DNA of 41,228 nt. Source: Acidobacteriota bacterium. GTDB taxonomy: Bacteria; Acidobacteriota; Blastocatellia; RBC074. The notes beneath the pieces were generated by a model, which had not been told where the DNA came from, did not search any database, and worked only from the letters and a program-made list of their open reading frames with translations. Location: contig JADJLO010000010.1 of the NCBI GenBank assembly GCA_016710075.1, positions 1 through 41,228 of the forward strand, written 5' to 3'. This document shows positions 9,231-18,272 of the stretch, in pieces; position 1 is the stretch's first letter, and every line of letters starts with the position of its first letter. The translations under genes and the position numbers were made by a program.

Positions 9231-10381
9231 ATGCTCGTACCTGCATGTGTAGAAGATTACCGCATACTCGCCCGGCGGCGGTTGCCGCGCCAGTTCTTCG
9301 ATCTACTCGATGGCGGAGCCTATGAAGAGATCACGCTCAGAGAAAATCATTCAGATATTCAGAAGCTGAGGTTTCGGCAGAGGGTTTTGCGGGATGTCTC
9401 GCAACTCGACACCGGAGCGACGGTGCTCGGGCAAAGGCTCAAGATTCCGTTAATACTGGCTCCCATCGGATTTTGCGGACTGTTTGCAGGACGGGGTGAA
9501 GTTCTGGCTGCACGGGCGGCTGAAAAAGCCGGCGTGCCATTCTGTCTGTCTACGGTGTCGATCTGTTCACTGGAAGAAGTCAGACAGGCGACATCGGCTC
9601 CATTCTGGTTTCAGCTTACATGATGCGCGATCGTGGTTTCGTCAGCGAGCTGTTGCAGCGCGCCCAGGGAGTCGGATGTTCCGCGCTGGTCTTTACCGTG
9701 GATCTTGCGGTGCTTGGAGCACGTTACCGTGACGTTCGCAATGGTCTGGCCGCAGACGCCCCGCTTATGGCCAGGCTTGCGACGACCTGGCAGATAATGC
9801 GACATCCTCGATGGATCAAGAATGTCGCCATCGGCGGGGCTCCGCTCATCTTCGGCAATCTCAAAGATGCCGTGGCTGATGCCCGCAATCTCGGGCAATT
9901 CAAGCAATGGGTCGATGGCCAGTTCGATCCGAGCGTCACCTGGCGTGACCTGGAATGGATTCGTGATAACTGGGCTGGACCGATCGTCATCAAAGGCGTA
10001 CTCGATTCAGAAGACGCCCGCCGCGCAGCCGATATCGGCGCCCAGGCCATCATCATCTCCAATCATGGCGGCCGGCAGCTCGATAGCGCTCCGTCGACAA
10101 TCTCCGTCCTGCCGCGCATTGTCGATGCAGTCGGCGACCGCCTCGAAGTCCTGATGGACGGCGGCATCCGCAGCGGACAGGATGTCGTCAAAGCCATGGC
10201 ACTCGGTGCGAAAGCCTGCTCGATCGGCAAAGCCTGGGTCTATGCGCTTGCGGCCGAAGGCGAGAATGGCGTCAGCGACGTCCTCAAAATAATGAAGCGC
10301 GAAATGGAGATCACCATGGCTTTGCTCGGCGTTTCCAACGCCGATCAGATTGACCGCAGCGTGATTGATTCAGGGGATTGA
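9231..10381 (+). CDS. FMN-dependent alpha-hydroxy acid oxidase/dehydrogenase (LldD family), one frameshift
   Basis: The family oxidises an L-2-hydroxy acid to the 2-oxo acid. Visible motifs are FFDLLDGGAYEEITLREN, PLILAPIGFCGLF, CLSTVSICSLEEV, VFTVDLAVLGARYRD, PIVIKGVLDSEDARRA, and the catalytic His with the substrate Arg in ISNHGGRQLDSAPS. The FMN-phosphate end VLMDGGIRSGQDVVKAMALG follows. AGGAG precedes the ATG. At 9612-9620 (TTTCAGCTTACATGATG) one T is missing; restoring it joins PFWFQL to YMMRDRGF. Total length is about 383 residues, normal for the family. It opens a run of amino-acid catabolism genes; lactate, glycolate, mandelate or a 2-hydroxy product of that pathway are all possible substrates. 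Confidence 0.85.
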
Positions 10382-10435
10382 GGAAGAAGATTACGAAATA
10401 CGCAAAAAACGAAACATGCGAAATGAGAGAAGGGT
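10382..10435. repeat. Partial TACGAAA-type repeat in the hydroxy-acid oxidase/ammonia-lyase gap
   Basis: Directly after the stop codon the spacer reads GAAGAAGATTACGAAATACG and continues with ACGAAAC and GCGAAATGAGAGAAG words. This resembles the left arm of palindromes A-C (compare GATTACGAAACAAACGAAAT at 4740). No matching right arm is present, so it is a degenerate or half copy. Confidence 0.5.
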
Positions 10436-10456
10436 TGGTTTGGCTAAGGTCAGTAT

Positions 10457-11574
10457 ATGAGCAATCTTTTCCTTGTTAATCCTCAAGCACGGCAAGGCGG
10501 CAATCGCGGTCTCTTCAAGACGGCGGAATATCAGAACGTAAATTCTTTTTATGATTCTCACCCTGAGATCGAATCGACGACGCTTCATTGGTTGCCTGAT
10601 CTCGCCTCCCGACTCGGCATTGGAGAACTGCTGGTCAAGGATGAATCGTCGCGATTCGGGCTTCCCGCATTCAAAGTTATGGGTGTGATGTATGCGGTCA
10701 GCCGGTTGTTTGAGATGGGCCGGATCGATCGCAGCTCGACTCTGGTTTGCGCCACATCTGGAAATCACGGACGCGCTGTTGCCAGAGTGGCCGGAACGCT
10801 CGGCCTCAAAGCCCGAGTTTACGTCCTCACGATGCCGTCAGTTGGCGAATCGAGGCCATCAAATCAGAGGGCGCCGAAGTGATCGTCTCAGACGGCATCT
10901 ACAGCGAGGCCGTCAGGCAGGCTGTCGAAGATGCTTCCAGATTCGGCTGGCAGGTCATATCGGATACTTCATATGAAGGCTACGAAGAGATCCCGAAACT
11001 TATCATGGCCGGTTATTCAAGAGTCATTGAAGAATCATCACGCCAATGGAAAGAAAGACCTGATGTTGTTCTGGTGCAGGGCGGAGTCGGCGGACTCGTC
11101 TGCGCCGCTGTGAGCTGGATGCGCCACCGCTATGGCAGCGACATGCCTTTCTTTATCTGCTGTGAGCCTCTCGTCACCGCATGTCTACTCGAATCCACGC
11201 GTGCCGGTAAGCCAATAACAATTCAGGGTGACTTCAATACGAAGATGGAGGGACTTAGATGCAGTGAGGTCTCGCCACTGGCATGGCGCACGATCCGCGA
11301 GACTGTAGATGCTTTCATCGCCGTCGACGACGCCATTGTATTTGAAACGATGCGACTGCTCGCGCATCCTGAAGGCGGTGATCCCTTAATTACCGCCGGT
11401 GCTTCCGGAGCCTGCGGCCTCGCGGTTTTGAGGTTGATTTTGAAGGATGAAACTCTGCGCAAAACCGTGGGTCTGAATCAGGATTCTCGTGTGATGGTGA
11501 TCAACACTGAAGGCGCGACCGATCCCGAATTTTATCGATCTGTCACAGGAACCGATCCGGCTTCCAGTAAATAA
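10457..11574 (+). CDS. Diaminopropionate ammonia-lyase-like PLP enzyme, one frameshift
   Basis: This fold-type II PLP enzyme probably deaminates 2,3-diaminopropionate to pyruvate and ammonia. The PLP lysine is K73 in LVKDESSRFGLPAFKVMG, and the phosphate loop precursor is CATSGNHGRAVARVAG. A glycine-rich QGGVGGL and a late AGASGACGLAVLRL complete the pattern. The family's catalytic Asp/Lys region fits DAPAL better than threonine dehydratase, though the latter cannot be excluded. A lost C in GTCCTCACG (about 10825) breaks the frame; restoring it joins ARVYV to PHDAVSWRIEAIKSEGAEV. Corrected length is about 372 residues. The 3' end overlaps the convergent GNAT gene by 43 bp. Confidence 0.75.
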
Positions 11575-12365
11575 AAACTTCTCCCGCCGTCAATTACCAG
11601 ATCAGTTGCCGTATAACCCTTATTGAAAGCCTCTTCAAACAACGATCTGGTGTGCATTCTCCATTCGAGGGCAAGGCCGCGATCAGCCGCCTTGATGCGC
11701 TGGAAATTATCCGGGATCTGTATCAGGAACTTCTCGCCCACAGCCGGCAAGGGATGATCACACGGTTTTAGAAGGCCTTCGGACTGAGCCGGATTAATCA
11801 CCCCCATTTCGTGGATCGTTATGTTTTGATTTCTATTGGCAAGAGCGTTCTCCACCCGATCGCTCCTGATAAGCCAGTCCACCTGAAAGCGATCGCTCGG
11901 CAATCCGGCATTCAACTTATCCCTCATCTCGCCATAGAGGTTTCTGAAATAGCTATTGCAGGTGACGCCAAGTTTGTGGAAATTGAATCTTGCGTTGCGG
12001 CTCTCAAGCGGATCGAACGTCCAGGTGATCAGGTCAAATCCGCGGGTCATGACGAAATCGCGCTGCGCCAGTTTGAGCATATACCCCACATTCCTGTCGC
12101 GATATTGCGCGGTTACGCCGGCGATGTGAGAACAATACTTGATCTTCCCGTCAGGCTTCATCCCTATAAATCCAAAGACGAACCCAACCATCGGTTCCCC
12201 TTCAGTCTGAGGGTCGAATGCTCCAAGCATGACGCCGCCGTTTTTGTGAACCGTCATCATCAGATCATGCGGGATGATTTCTATCTCTTCAGATCCCCAG
12301 ATCTCTCGCTGCAGCAGCTCAACGGCGCGGTACTCGTCTTCAGTTGTTATTGGTCGAATGAGCAT
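11532..12365 (-). CDS. GNAT-superfamily N-acetyltransferase-like protein
   Basis: The 277-residue product begins MLIRPITTEDEYRAVELLQ and contains a GNAT-like core: GFVFGFIGMKPDGKIKYCSH followed by RDRNVGYMLKLAQRDFVMTR, where the second part corresponds to the acetyl-CoA pyrophosphate loop region and its helix. The remainder (RNLYGEMRDKLNAGLPSDRF) matches a group of predicted acetyltransferases longer than ordinary GNATs. It may acetylate an amino acid or derivative, which would fit the adjacent M20 deacylase-type peptidase; that link is inference. The 5' end abuts the heptad leader; the 3' end overlaps the ammonia-lyase gene. Confidence 0.7.
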   Translation of the reverse strand: MLIRPITTEDEYRAVELLQREIWGSEEIEIIPHDLMMTVHKNGGVMLGAFDPQTEGEPMVGFVFGFIGMKPDGKIKYCSHIAGVTAQYRDRNVGYMLKLAQRDFVMTRGFDLITWTFDPLESRNARFNFHKLGVTCNSYFRNLYGEMRDKLNAGLPSDRFQVDWLIRSDRVENALANRNQNITIHEMGVINPAQSEGLLKPCDHPLPAVGEKFLIQIPDNFQRIKAADRGLALEWRMHTRSLFEEAFNKGYTATDLVIDGGRSFYLLEAGSVPVTDR

Positions 12366-12373
12366 GGGTGGAG

Positions 12374-12401
12374 TTTAAAGTTTAAGGTTTAAAGTTTAAA
12401 C
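12374..12401. repeat. Heptad-repeat leader, copy 2 (shared by two divergent genes)
   Basis: Plus-strand units are TTTAAAG, TTTAAGG, TTTAAAG and TTTAAAC. On the minus strand this gives four CTTTAAA-type heptads then CTCCACCC and the ATG of the GNAT gene (12365). The unit is bounded by GGAGTTTAAA and TTTAAACTCC, so it is itself palindromic and also ends 8 nt before the cyclodeaminase ATG (12410), reading CTCCAACTG. It is therefore the whole 44-bp divergent intergenic region. Confidence 0.8.
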
Positions 12402-12409
12402 TCCAACTG

Positions 12410-13387
12410 ATGCTTTTTCTATCTCGTGAAGACATTATTTCCGCCCTGCCGATGAGCGAGGCGATCGAGGCTGTGAGGGCCGCATTCATCGAGCTTTCCT
12501 CGGGAACCGCCGAAGTCCCGGTCAGGACTGCATTGGAGATTCAAAAGCACGATGGAGTCACCCTCGTTATGCCCGGATACCTCGGCGGTATGGATGCTCT
12601 CGCCATCAAGGTCGTTTCGGTGCACAAGAGTAATCAGGCATTAGGGCTGCCGGTTATTCATGGTCTGGTAATCGTGATAGATCCGCGGACCGGTGAGCCA
12701 TTGGCAATGCTTGAGGGCAGCAGTCTCACGGCCATTCGCACCGGTGCGGCAAGCGGGCTTGCGACCGATCTGCTGGCCAACCCGGATGCTTCAATTGTCG
12801 CAATCATCGGAGCCGGGGCTCAGGCCCGGGCTCAACTGACGGCAGTCTGCTCCGTCAGGCAAATCAGGATTGCCAGAATCTTTTCGAGATCACCCGAGAA
12901 GACCGATGTTTTTATTGACGAGATGCGCAATCAGCCGGGCAGTTCGATTGAGTTTATTCATGCCGCATCGGCGGCCGAAGCGGTCAGAGATGCCGACATT
13001 GTCTGCGCGGCGACCACTTCATCGACGCCTGTCTTCAATGGATCGGATCTTAAACCCGGCGCTCACATCAACGGCATCGGATCATTCACTCCTCAAATGC
13101 AGGAGGTCGATTTCACCACGCTCAAACGGGCCTCAAAAATCGTCGTCGATTCCCATGCCGCCGCCATGGAAGAGGCCGGAGATCTGCTCATCGCCATCGA
13201 TCAGGGAATCATCACCAGGAACGATATATACGCTGAAATCGGCGAGATTGCCGCCGGACGGAAAAAGGGAAGGGAATCAAGAGATGAAATCACATTCTTC
13301 AAATCAGTCGGCAACGCCGCACTCGATGCGGCAGCGGCAGCCAGAGTGATTGCAAAGTTTAAATGGCAAATGACAAATCCTCTTTAA
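12410..13387 (+). CDS. Ornithine cyclodeaminase / mu-crystallin family protein
   Basis: A 325-residue NAD(P)-dependent enzyme of the OCD/mu-crystallin family, which includes ornithine cyclodeaminase, alanine dehydrogenase, imine (ketimine) reductases and SbnB. Conserved K67 (DALAIKVVSVH), R110 (LTAIRTGAASGLAT), the nucleotide loop IIGAGAQARAQ (132-142) and a late Asp in GSFTPQMQEVD are visible. The substrate is not determined by sequence. Next to a diaminopropionate ammonia-lyase-like enzyme and an M20 peptidase, a role in processing a basic or unusual amino acid is plausible. There is no Shine-Dalgarno; the ATG follows the heptad repeat. The stop codon lies in the first heptad of the next leader. 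Confidence 0.85.
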   Translation: MLFLSREDIISALPMSEAIEAVRAAFIELSSGTAEVPVRTALEIQKHDGVTLVMPGYLGGMDALAIKVVSVHKSNQALGLPVIHGLVIVIDPRTGEPLAMLEGSSLTAIRTGAASGLATDLLANPDASIVAIIGAGAQARAQLTAVCSVRQIRIARIFSRSPEKTDVFIDEMRNQPGSSIEFIHAASAAEAVRDADIVCAATTSSTPVFNGSDLKPGAHINGIGSFTPQMQEVDFTTLKRASKIVVDSHAAAMEEAGDLLIAIDQGIITRNDIYAEIGEIAAGRKKGRESRDEITFFKSVGNAALDAAAAARVIAKFKWQMTNPL

Positions 13388-13409
13388 ACTTTGAACCTTA
13401 AACTTTAAA
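13382..13409 (+). repeat. Heptad-repeat leader, copy 3 (upstream of the M20 peptidase)
   Basis: Four abutting heptads CTTTAAA, CTTTGAA, CCTTAAA, CTTTAAA are followed by CTCCACCC and ATG at 13418. The whole block is nearly the reverse complement of copy 2, so the cyclodeaminase gene is enclosed between inverted copies. The cyclodeaminase TAA (13385-13387) lies within the first heptad. Confidence 0.8.
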
Positions 13410-13417
13410 CTCCACCC

Positions 13418-14551
13418 ATGGACCTGATAAATTATTTCAATTCCCGCAAAAGCCTGATCCTCGATGAGATTCGCGAGCTGGTCGAACTCGAATCGCCGAC
13501 GCTCGATTATGCAAGGACCTCGGCTGTTTCAGAGTATCTGGCGCCGAAATTCGAAGAGGTGGGCGCGACAGTCGAGTTCCAATCGGGCTTTAACGGGCTT
13601 CACCTCCTGGCCTATTACACTCCGACCGATGCGATAGAGGACGACCCGATTCTATTGCTCGGTCATCTGGACACGGTCTGGCCGGTTGGAACTCTCGAAA
13701 AAATGCCTTTTCGGATTGAGGACGGCCGGGCGTACGGCCCCGGCATTTTCGATATGAAGTCGAGCATCGTGCTCATGCTCGAATCCCTGAGGTTTATTCG
13801 TGAAAATGGCATGAAATTGAAGCGGCCTGCGAGGTTCCTGCTGACCTGCGATGAGGAGAGCGGCAGCCACAGCTCGCGTCAATTCATCGAAGACGACGCA
13901 CATGATTGCTCGGCCGTTTTCGTCTTTGAGCCTTCGCTGCCCGGCGGAGCCGCCAAGACCCGACGCAAGGGAATCGGAACTTACCATCTGAAAGTTCACG
14001 GAATCGAATCGCACGCCGGGCTCGACCCTGAAAAAGGAGCCAGCGCCATCCTCGAACTGGCGCATCAGATCCAGGCACTACACGCTCTGAATGATTTCGA
14101 ACGAGGGATAACCGTCAATGTCGGTGTCATCAGTGGAGGCACTGGGAGCAACGTCATCGCCGGCCACGCCGAGGCGGAGATCGATGTCCGCTTCTGGACC
14201 AGGGATGACGGACTCGAGATTATCGACCGCATCTCCGGTTTGCAGCCGGCACTCAAAGGCACAAGTCTGGAACTCTCAGGTGATCTCAACCGCCCTCCTC
14301 TTGAGAGAACCGATCAACTGATCGATCTTTACCGGCGCGTCAGAACGCTCGCTGCCGACTTGGGTTATCAGCTTGGTGAAGGTTCTGCCGGCGGCGCCAG
14401 CGACGGGAATTTCACCGCCAATATGGGCATTCCGACACTCGACGGGCTCGGAGTCGCAGGCTCCGGCGCTCACGCCGCTCACGAGCATCTATTAATAGAC
14501 GACCTCGCTCCCCGCGCGGCATTGATTACAAAGATACTTACGGAAATGTGA
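13418..14551 (+). CDS. M20 family metallopeptidase (carboxypeptidase G2/ArgE/DapE type)
   Basis: A 377-residue di-zinc amidohydrolase. Metal ligands predicted from the family are H83 and D85 in LLGHLDTVWP, D112 in YGPGIFDMKSS, catalytic E146 with E147 in LLTCDEESGS, E171 in FVFEPSLPGG and a late His in GSGAHAAHEHLL. The dimerisation domain includes GIESHAGLDPEKGASAI. There is no signal peptide, so it is cytoplasmic. It would release an amino acid from an N-acyl or dipeptide substrate, which fits its position behind the cyclodeaminase gene, 30 bp downstream. The gene is intact. Confidence 0.9.
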   Translation: MDLINYFNSRKSLILDEIRELVELESPTLDYARTSAVSEYLAPKFEEVGATVEFQSGFNGLHLLAYYTPTDAIEDDPILLLGHLDTVWPVGTLEKMPFRIEDGRAYGPGIFDMKSSIVLMLESLRFIRENGMKLKRPARFLLTCDEESGSHSSRQFIEDDAHDCSAVFVFEPSLPGGAAKTRRKGIGTYHLKVHGIESHAGLDPEKGASAILELAHQIQALHALNDFERGITVNVGVISGGTGSNVIAGHAEAEIDVRFWTRDDGLEIIDRISGLQPALKGTSLELSGDLNRPPLERTDQLIDLYRRVRTLAADLGYQLGEGSAGGASDGNFTANMGIPTLDGLGVAGSGAHAAHEHLLIDDLAPRAALITKILTEM

Positions 14552-14867
14552 ATGCTCACCGTCCGCTCATCCCACAAAATCCGGTGGGATCGAAAAATTG
14601 TTTCCTTTTGGCTTGTCTGTTCCCCTTTAATAGTCTATAAATATCCGCATCTGTAAGGTTAGCTCTAAATGCTGGCGATGACTCTCAGAGAGAGATAATA
14701 AAAACTAACAAAAATATACAGACCTAAGAAAGCCTTTAATAGACAATGATGGGTTCTCTGTCTTTGTCACAGTACAAGAAAAATCAGAATGTCAGATTGT
14801 CAGGTTGTTTTGAATTAGGTGTCGCTATCATCAAATTCAATTATCTATTTCCAAGGAGGAAAATTGC
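14552..14867. other. Intergenic region upstream of the TonB-dependent receptor
   Basis: This 316-bp AT-rich gap has no plausible gene. A short hairpin ATCCCAC...GTGGGAT (14569-14590) just after the peptidase stop may be a weak terminator. The 3' end carries CAAGGAGG (Shine-Dalgarno) at about 14853. Long A- and T-rich stretches between suggest the receptor promoter is here, but I cannot assign boxes with confidence. Confidence 0.5.
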
Positions 14868-17800
14868 ATGCGTGTCCTCGCTAAGCATCCTACCCTTCTC
14901 GACTTCGTATCGATGAAGAGAGCGGTAGTTCAGAGTCTTCTATGTATTATGGTAGCAGCGACGCTGTCGGCCATTTCATGGGCGCAGGTTCCGACCGGAA
15001 CGATTTCAGGCACGGCAGTCGACCCATCCGGCGCTGTCATCCCTAACGTCAAGGTCACAATCAAAAACAAATCCACCGGCTCCGAGCGTCAGGTGATCTC
15101 GGCTTCCGACGGTACATTTTCTGCTCCGGCGCTGCCGGCAGGCAATTATGAGCTGACTGCGCAGGGTACCGGATTCAGAACAGTAAAACAGGAAGCAACC
15201 GTTGCAACCGGTACCGTAGTCAGTGTCGAGTTCCAGATGCAGATCGGTCAGACGAGTGAAATCGTTACGGTCGAAGGCAATACTGCAGCTCAGGTCAATG
15301 CCGAATCGAACACGATTGACGGCGTCATCACCCGTCAGAAGATTCAGGAACTGCCGCTCAACGGGCGCAGCTTCCTGCAGCTGGCCTCCCTCGAACCGGG
15401 CGTGACTGTCAACGCCGGAACGACGTCCCAATACAATTCCCTCTTCTCAGTGTCGATTCTCGGTGGAGATTCCAACAAGACCGCGATCACGGTCGACGGC
15501 GGCAACATCCGCAACTCCATCGAAGGAAATACCGGAATGAACTTCTCACAGGAAGTCGTCCAGGAGTTTCAGCTTTCGTCGGTCAACTATGATCTCTCGA
15601 CTGGAATCACCTCAGTCGGCGCTGTCAACGTCGTCACCCGAGGCGGCGGCAATCAATTCCACGGCTCGGGCTATTTCTTCTTCCGTGACCATAACATGGC
15701 GGCATTCCCTGGCCTCGCAAGAAATGCGCTGGCTCCGGATCCGTTCTTTGCACGCAAGAATCCGGGCGGATGGATCGGCGGCCCGATCATCAAGGATCGC
15801 CTTTTCTTCTTCAGCAACTATGAATACACGAAGCAAACTCAGGTATTCATCGTGCAGCCTAATCAGCCGTCAGTGGCCGATTTGACCGGTGTTTATCCCA
15901 GCCCGTACAAGGGACATCTTTTCAGCACCAGAATTGACTGGAAGGTTACGGACAAGCATTCGGCTTTCCTTCGCTACTCGCATGACCAGAACAGGGGTTT
16001 TGGCCCCAACGGCGGGCCTCAACCTCCCTCGAACTGGCTTCAGAACAAGAACTTTTCGGATCAGGGCGTAGTCGGTATCACATCCGTTCTGACCTCTACC
16101 CTGGTCAACGATTTCCGTTTCAATTACACCTACTGGCAGAATCGCAACCTGTTTGCAGATAATCAGGTATGTGCGGGATGCCTGGGTCTGGGTCTGGCGC
16201 AAATTTCTATCGCAGGTACAAACATTACTGTCGGCAACACTTCGAATGCGACCCAGGGTCGCGATCTGCGCAGGTACACATTCCTCGATACCCTGAGCTG
16301 GCAGAAAGGAACACATCGTCTGCGGTTCGGAACCGAGATCGAGCACGCGCCCGGCACCGGTTTCTGGGGCTATTGCGATCCCGGATGCATCACCGCCGGA
16401 TCGCCTGAATATATCAGGTCCCTGGTTGGAGCTGCGGGTGCGTTGCTCTTCCCCAACATGCCGGCCAGGATCAGAACCAATCAGGATCTGCTGAACCTGC
16501 CGTTTCTGGGTGGCGTAGTCGGCGTCGGAGATGCGGCACAGCCCCCGGCGTACAATATTGAAAAGGCGAAGCAGAACAATCGTATGCGCTTCTTCGCGCA
16601 GGATACCTGGAAGGTCAAACCGAACTTCACTCTGAACTACGGTCTGGCCTGGAATTTCGAGAGCACACTAGTCAATAAGGATCTCGACAAACCGAAACTT
16701 CTGACGGCTCTCTACGGCAGCGACCTTACTGCGACCAACAACAACTACAAGAACTTCTCGCCTGCCGTCGGCATCGCGTGGAGTTTGGGAAAGAGCGGGA
16801 AGACCGTGCTGCGCACCGGCGCAGGCGTTTACTGGGATACGGAGCTGCTCTGGCGCCGTCTGCAGGAGCGCGCCTTCATCGGTCCCAGAGGAAACGGCCG
16901 AATCCAGTATCCTGACTCAGGATTTCTCAACATCTTCCCCGGAATACTCAATCTTCAGACCGGCAGACCCGTTGCGATCGGTGATCCTGTGTTCAGAGGA
17001 CTCACCACCATGACGGTGGGGCAGTTCCAGACGATCGTCAATCAGCAGCTTCCCGCGATTCAGGCGCGTCTGGCTCCATCGAATCCGCCTGATCTGTCGA
17101 TCCGCAACATTCAGCTCTTCAAGTCCGGAAGCCAGCTCTATCCGAAGAACTACCCGGTGCAGCGCAGCTACCAGATGAGCATCGGCCTGCAACATGACCT
17201 GGGACATGACATGGTCCTGTCTGTCGACTTCGTCCGCCGCGTGTTCGTTAATACGCTTCTGGGCGAACTTGACTACAATCGCTATGAGCGCTTCACCCCC
17301 GGGCCCACCGGTCCGGTCCGCACACCGGTTCTTCCGATATGCGCTCCCGCGCAGATCAGTGACCCGAACGCTATCTGCGGCACCGCCGCCTTCACCTTCT
17401 GGGATCCGGGTGGACGTCAGGTCTACAACGCGATGCTCCTCAAAGTCGATAAACGATTCTCCAAGCGTTATCTTTTCACCGCTTCCTATGCCCTGACATC
17501 ACAGCATGGAATCACTTCTCAATATAATCGCGACAGGCTTTTCGACGGCTGGGGCCCTCAGGGTTCACGCCACATCCTGAATGTTTCGGGACTTGTCGAC
17601 CTGCCCTGGGGATTTCAGCTCGGAATTATCTCCGCTTACCAGAGCAAGGGCGCCTTTACTCCCAGCGTACCGGGTGTTGACCTCGAAGGCGATGGAAATC
17701 TGGGTGAGCCGATCCAGAGGGCCAACCTCAACTGCTACAACCTTGGTTGCGGCAAATCGGATCTGGTCGCAGCCGTCCAACGCTGGAATCTGGCCCATCC

Positions 17801-18101
17801 GGTCGGTTCCAAGGACGCTCGCAACCAAAACATCCCGCAGATCACTCTTCCCGCAAGCTATGATCTTGGTGACGATTTCCATTCGCAGGATATCCGCCTG
17901 ACCAAGACCTTCACCTTTAAAGACCGTCTCAAAGTGCAGGTATTCACCGAGATTTTCAACGTCTTTAATATCGCCAACCTGAGCGGTTACAATTTCGACC
18001 TGACTTCCGTCAACTTCGGCAAGCCGACCCAGCGCATTTCTGGTGTCTTCGGCTCCGGCGGCCCCAGGGCCTTTCAAGTCGGCGGTCGCATCAGCTTCTA
18101 A
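14868..18101 (+). CDS. TonB-dependent receptor with N-terminal carboxypeptidase-regulatory-like domain (Oar-like)
   Basis: A 1077-residue outer-membrane protein, fully intact. An AAGGAGG about 9 nt before ATG 14868 fixes this start, although the signal peptide (VQSLLCIMVAATLSAISWAQ) sits unusually far in; internal ATG 14913 lacks a ribosome-binding site. Order: CarboxypepD_reg-like domain about 45-125 (GTISGTAVDPSGAVIPNVKV), plug about 140-260 (QKIQELPLNGRSFLQLASLE, FSVSILGGDSNKTAITVDGG), then a beta barrel ending in the terminal aromatic ...GGRISF. This large Oar-like type is highly expanded in Acidobacteria and takes up oligomers or peptides with energy from TonB. No SusD-like partner is next to it. 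A strong terminator follows. Confidence 0.92.
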   Translation: MRVLAKHPTLLDFVSMKRAVVQSLLCIMVAATLSAISWAQVPTGTISGTAVDPSGAVIPNVKVTIKNKSTGSERQVISASDGTFSAPALPAGNYELTAQGTGFRTVKQEATVATGTVVSVEFQMQIGQTSEIVTVEGNTAAQVNAESNTIDGVITRQKIQELPLNGRSFLQLASLEPGVTVNAGTTSQYNSLFSVSILGGDSNKTAITVDGGNIRNSIEGNTGMNFSQEVVQEFQLSSVNYDLSTGITSVGAVNVVTRGGGNQFHGSGYFFFRDHNMAAFPGLARNALAPDPFFARKNPGGWIGGPIIKDRLFFFSNYEYTKQTQVFIVQPNQPSVADLTGVYPSPYKGHLFSTRIDWKVTDKHSAFLRYSHDQNRGFGPNGGPQPPSNWLQNKNFSDQGVVGITSVLTSTLVNDFRFNYTYWQNRNLFADNQVCAGCLGLGLAQISIAGTNITVGNTSNATQGRDLRRYTFLDTLSWQKGTHRLRFGTEIEHAPGTGFWGYCDPGCITAGSPEYIRSLVGAAGALLFPNMPARIRTNQDLLNLPFLGGVVGVGDAAQPPAYNIEKAKQNNRMRFFAQDTWKVKPNFTLNYGLAWNFESTLVNKDLDKPKLLTALYGSDLTATNNNYKNFSPAVGIAWSLGKSGKTVLRTGAGVYWDTELLWRRLQERAFIGPRGNGRIQYPDSGFLNIFPGILNLQTGRPVAIGDPVFRGLTTMTVGQFQTIVNQQLPAIQARLAPSNPPDLSIRNIQLFKSGSQLYPKNYPVQRSYQMSIGLQHDLGHDMVLSVDFVRRVFVNTLLGELDYNRYERFTPGPTGPVRTPVLPICAPAQISDPNAICGTAAFTFWDPGGRQVYNAMLLKVDKRFSKRYLFTASYALTSQHGITSQYNRDRLFDGWGPQGSRHILNVSGLVDLPWGFQLGIISAYQSKGAFTPSVPGVDLEGDGNLGEPIQRANLNCYNLGCGKSDLVAAVQRWNLAHPVGSKDARNQNIPQITLPASYDLGDDFHSQDIRLTKTFTFKDRLKVQVFTEIFNVFNIANLSGYNFDLTSVNFGKPTQRISGVFGSGGPRAFQVGGRISF

Positions 18102-18137
18102 GCTGCTTCGAGCACCATTACGCAGCTTCGACAACTT

Positions 18138-18177
18138 CGCCCGGTCTGTTTTCCAACAGGCCGGGCGAGTTTTTTTT
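18138..18177 (+). terminator. Rho-independent terminator after the TonB-dependent receptor
   Basis: CGCCCGGTCTGTT (18138-18150) pairs with AACAGGCCGGGCG (18155-18167) with one G-U wobble and a short loop. It is followed by AGTTTTTTTT. It starts 36 bp after the stop codon and is a textbook intrinsic terminator. Confidence 0.9.
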
Positions 18178-18272
18178 GGCCTGTAGCGCTTCTCAGAAAA
18201 ATAAATTTGAGGAAAATTCAGAGGAGTGGAATAATCGGGAAAATCTAGCGTCTTACTGATACGTATTGCCTG

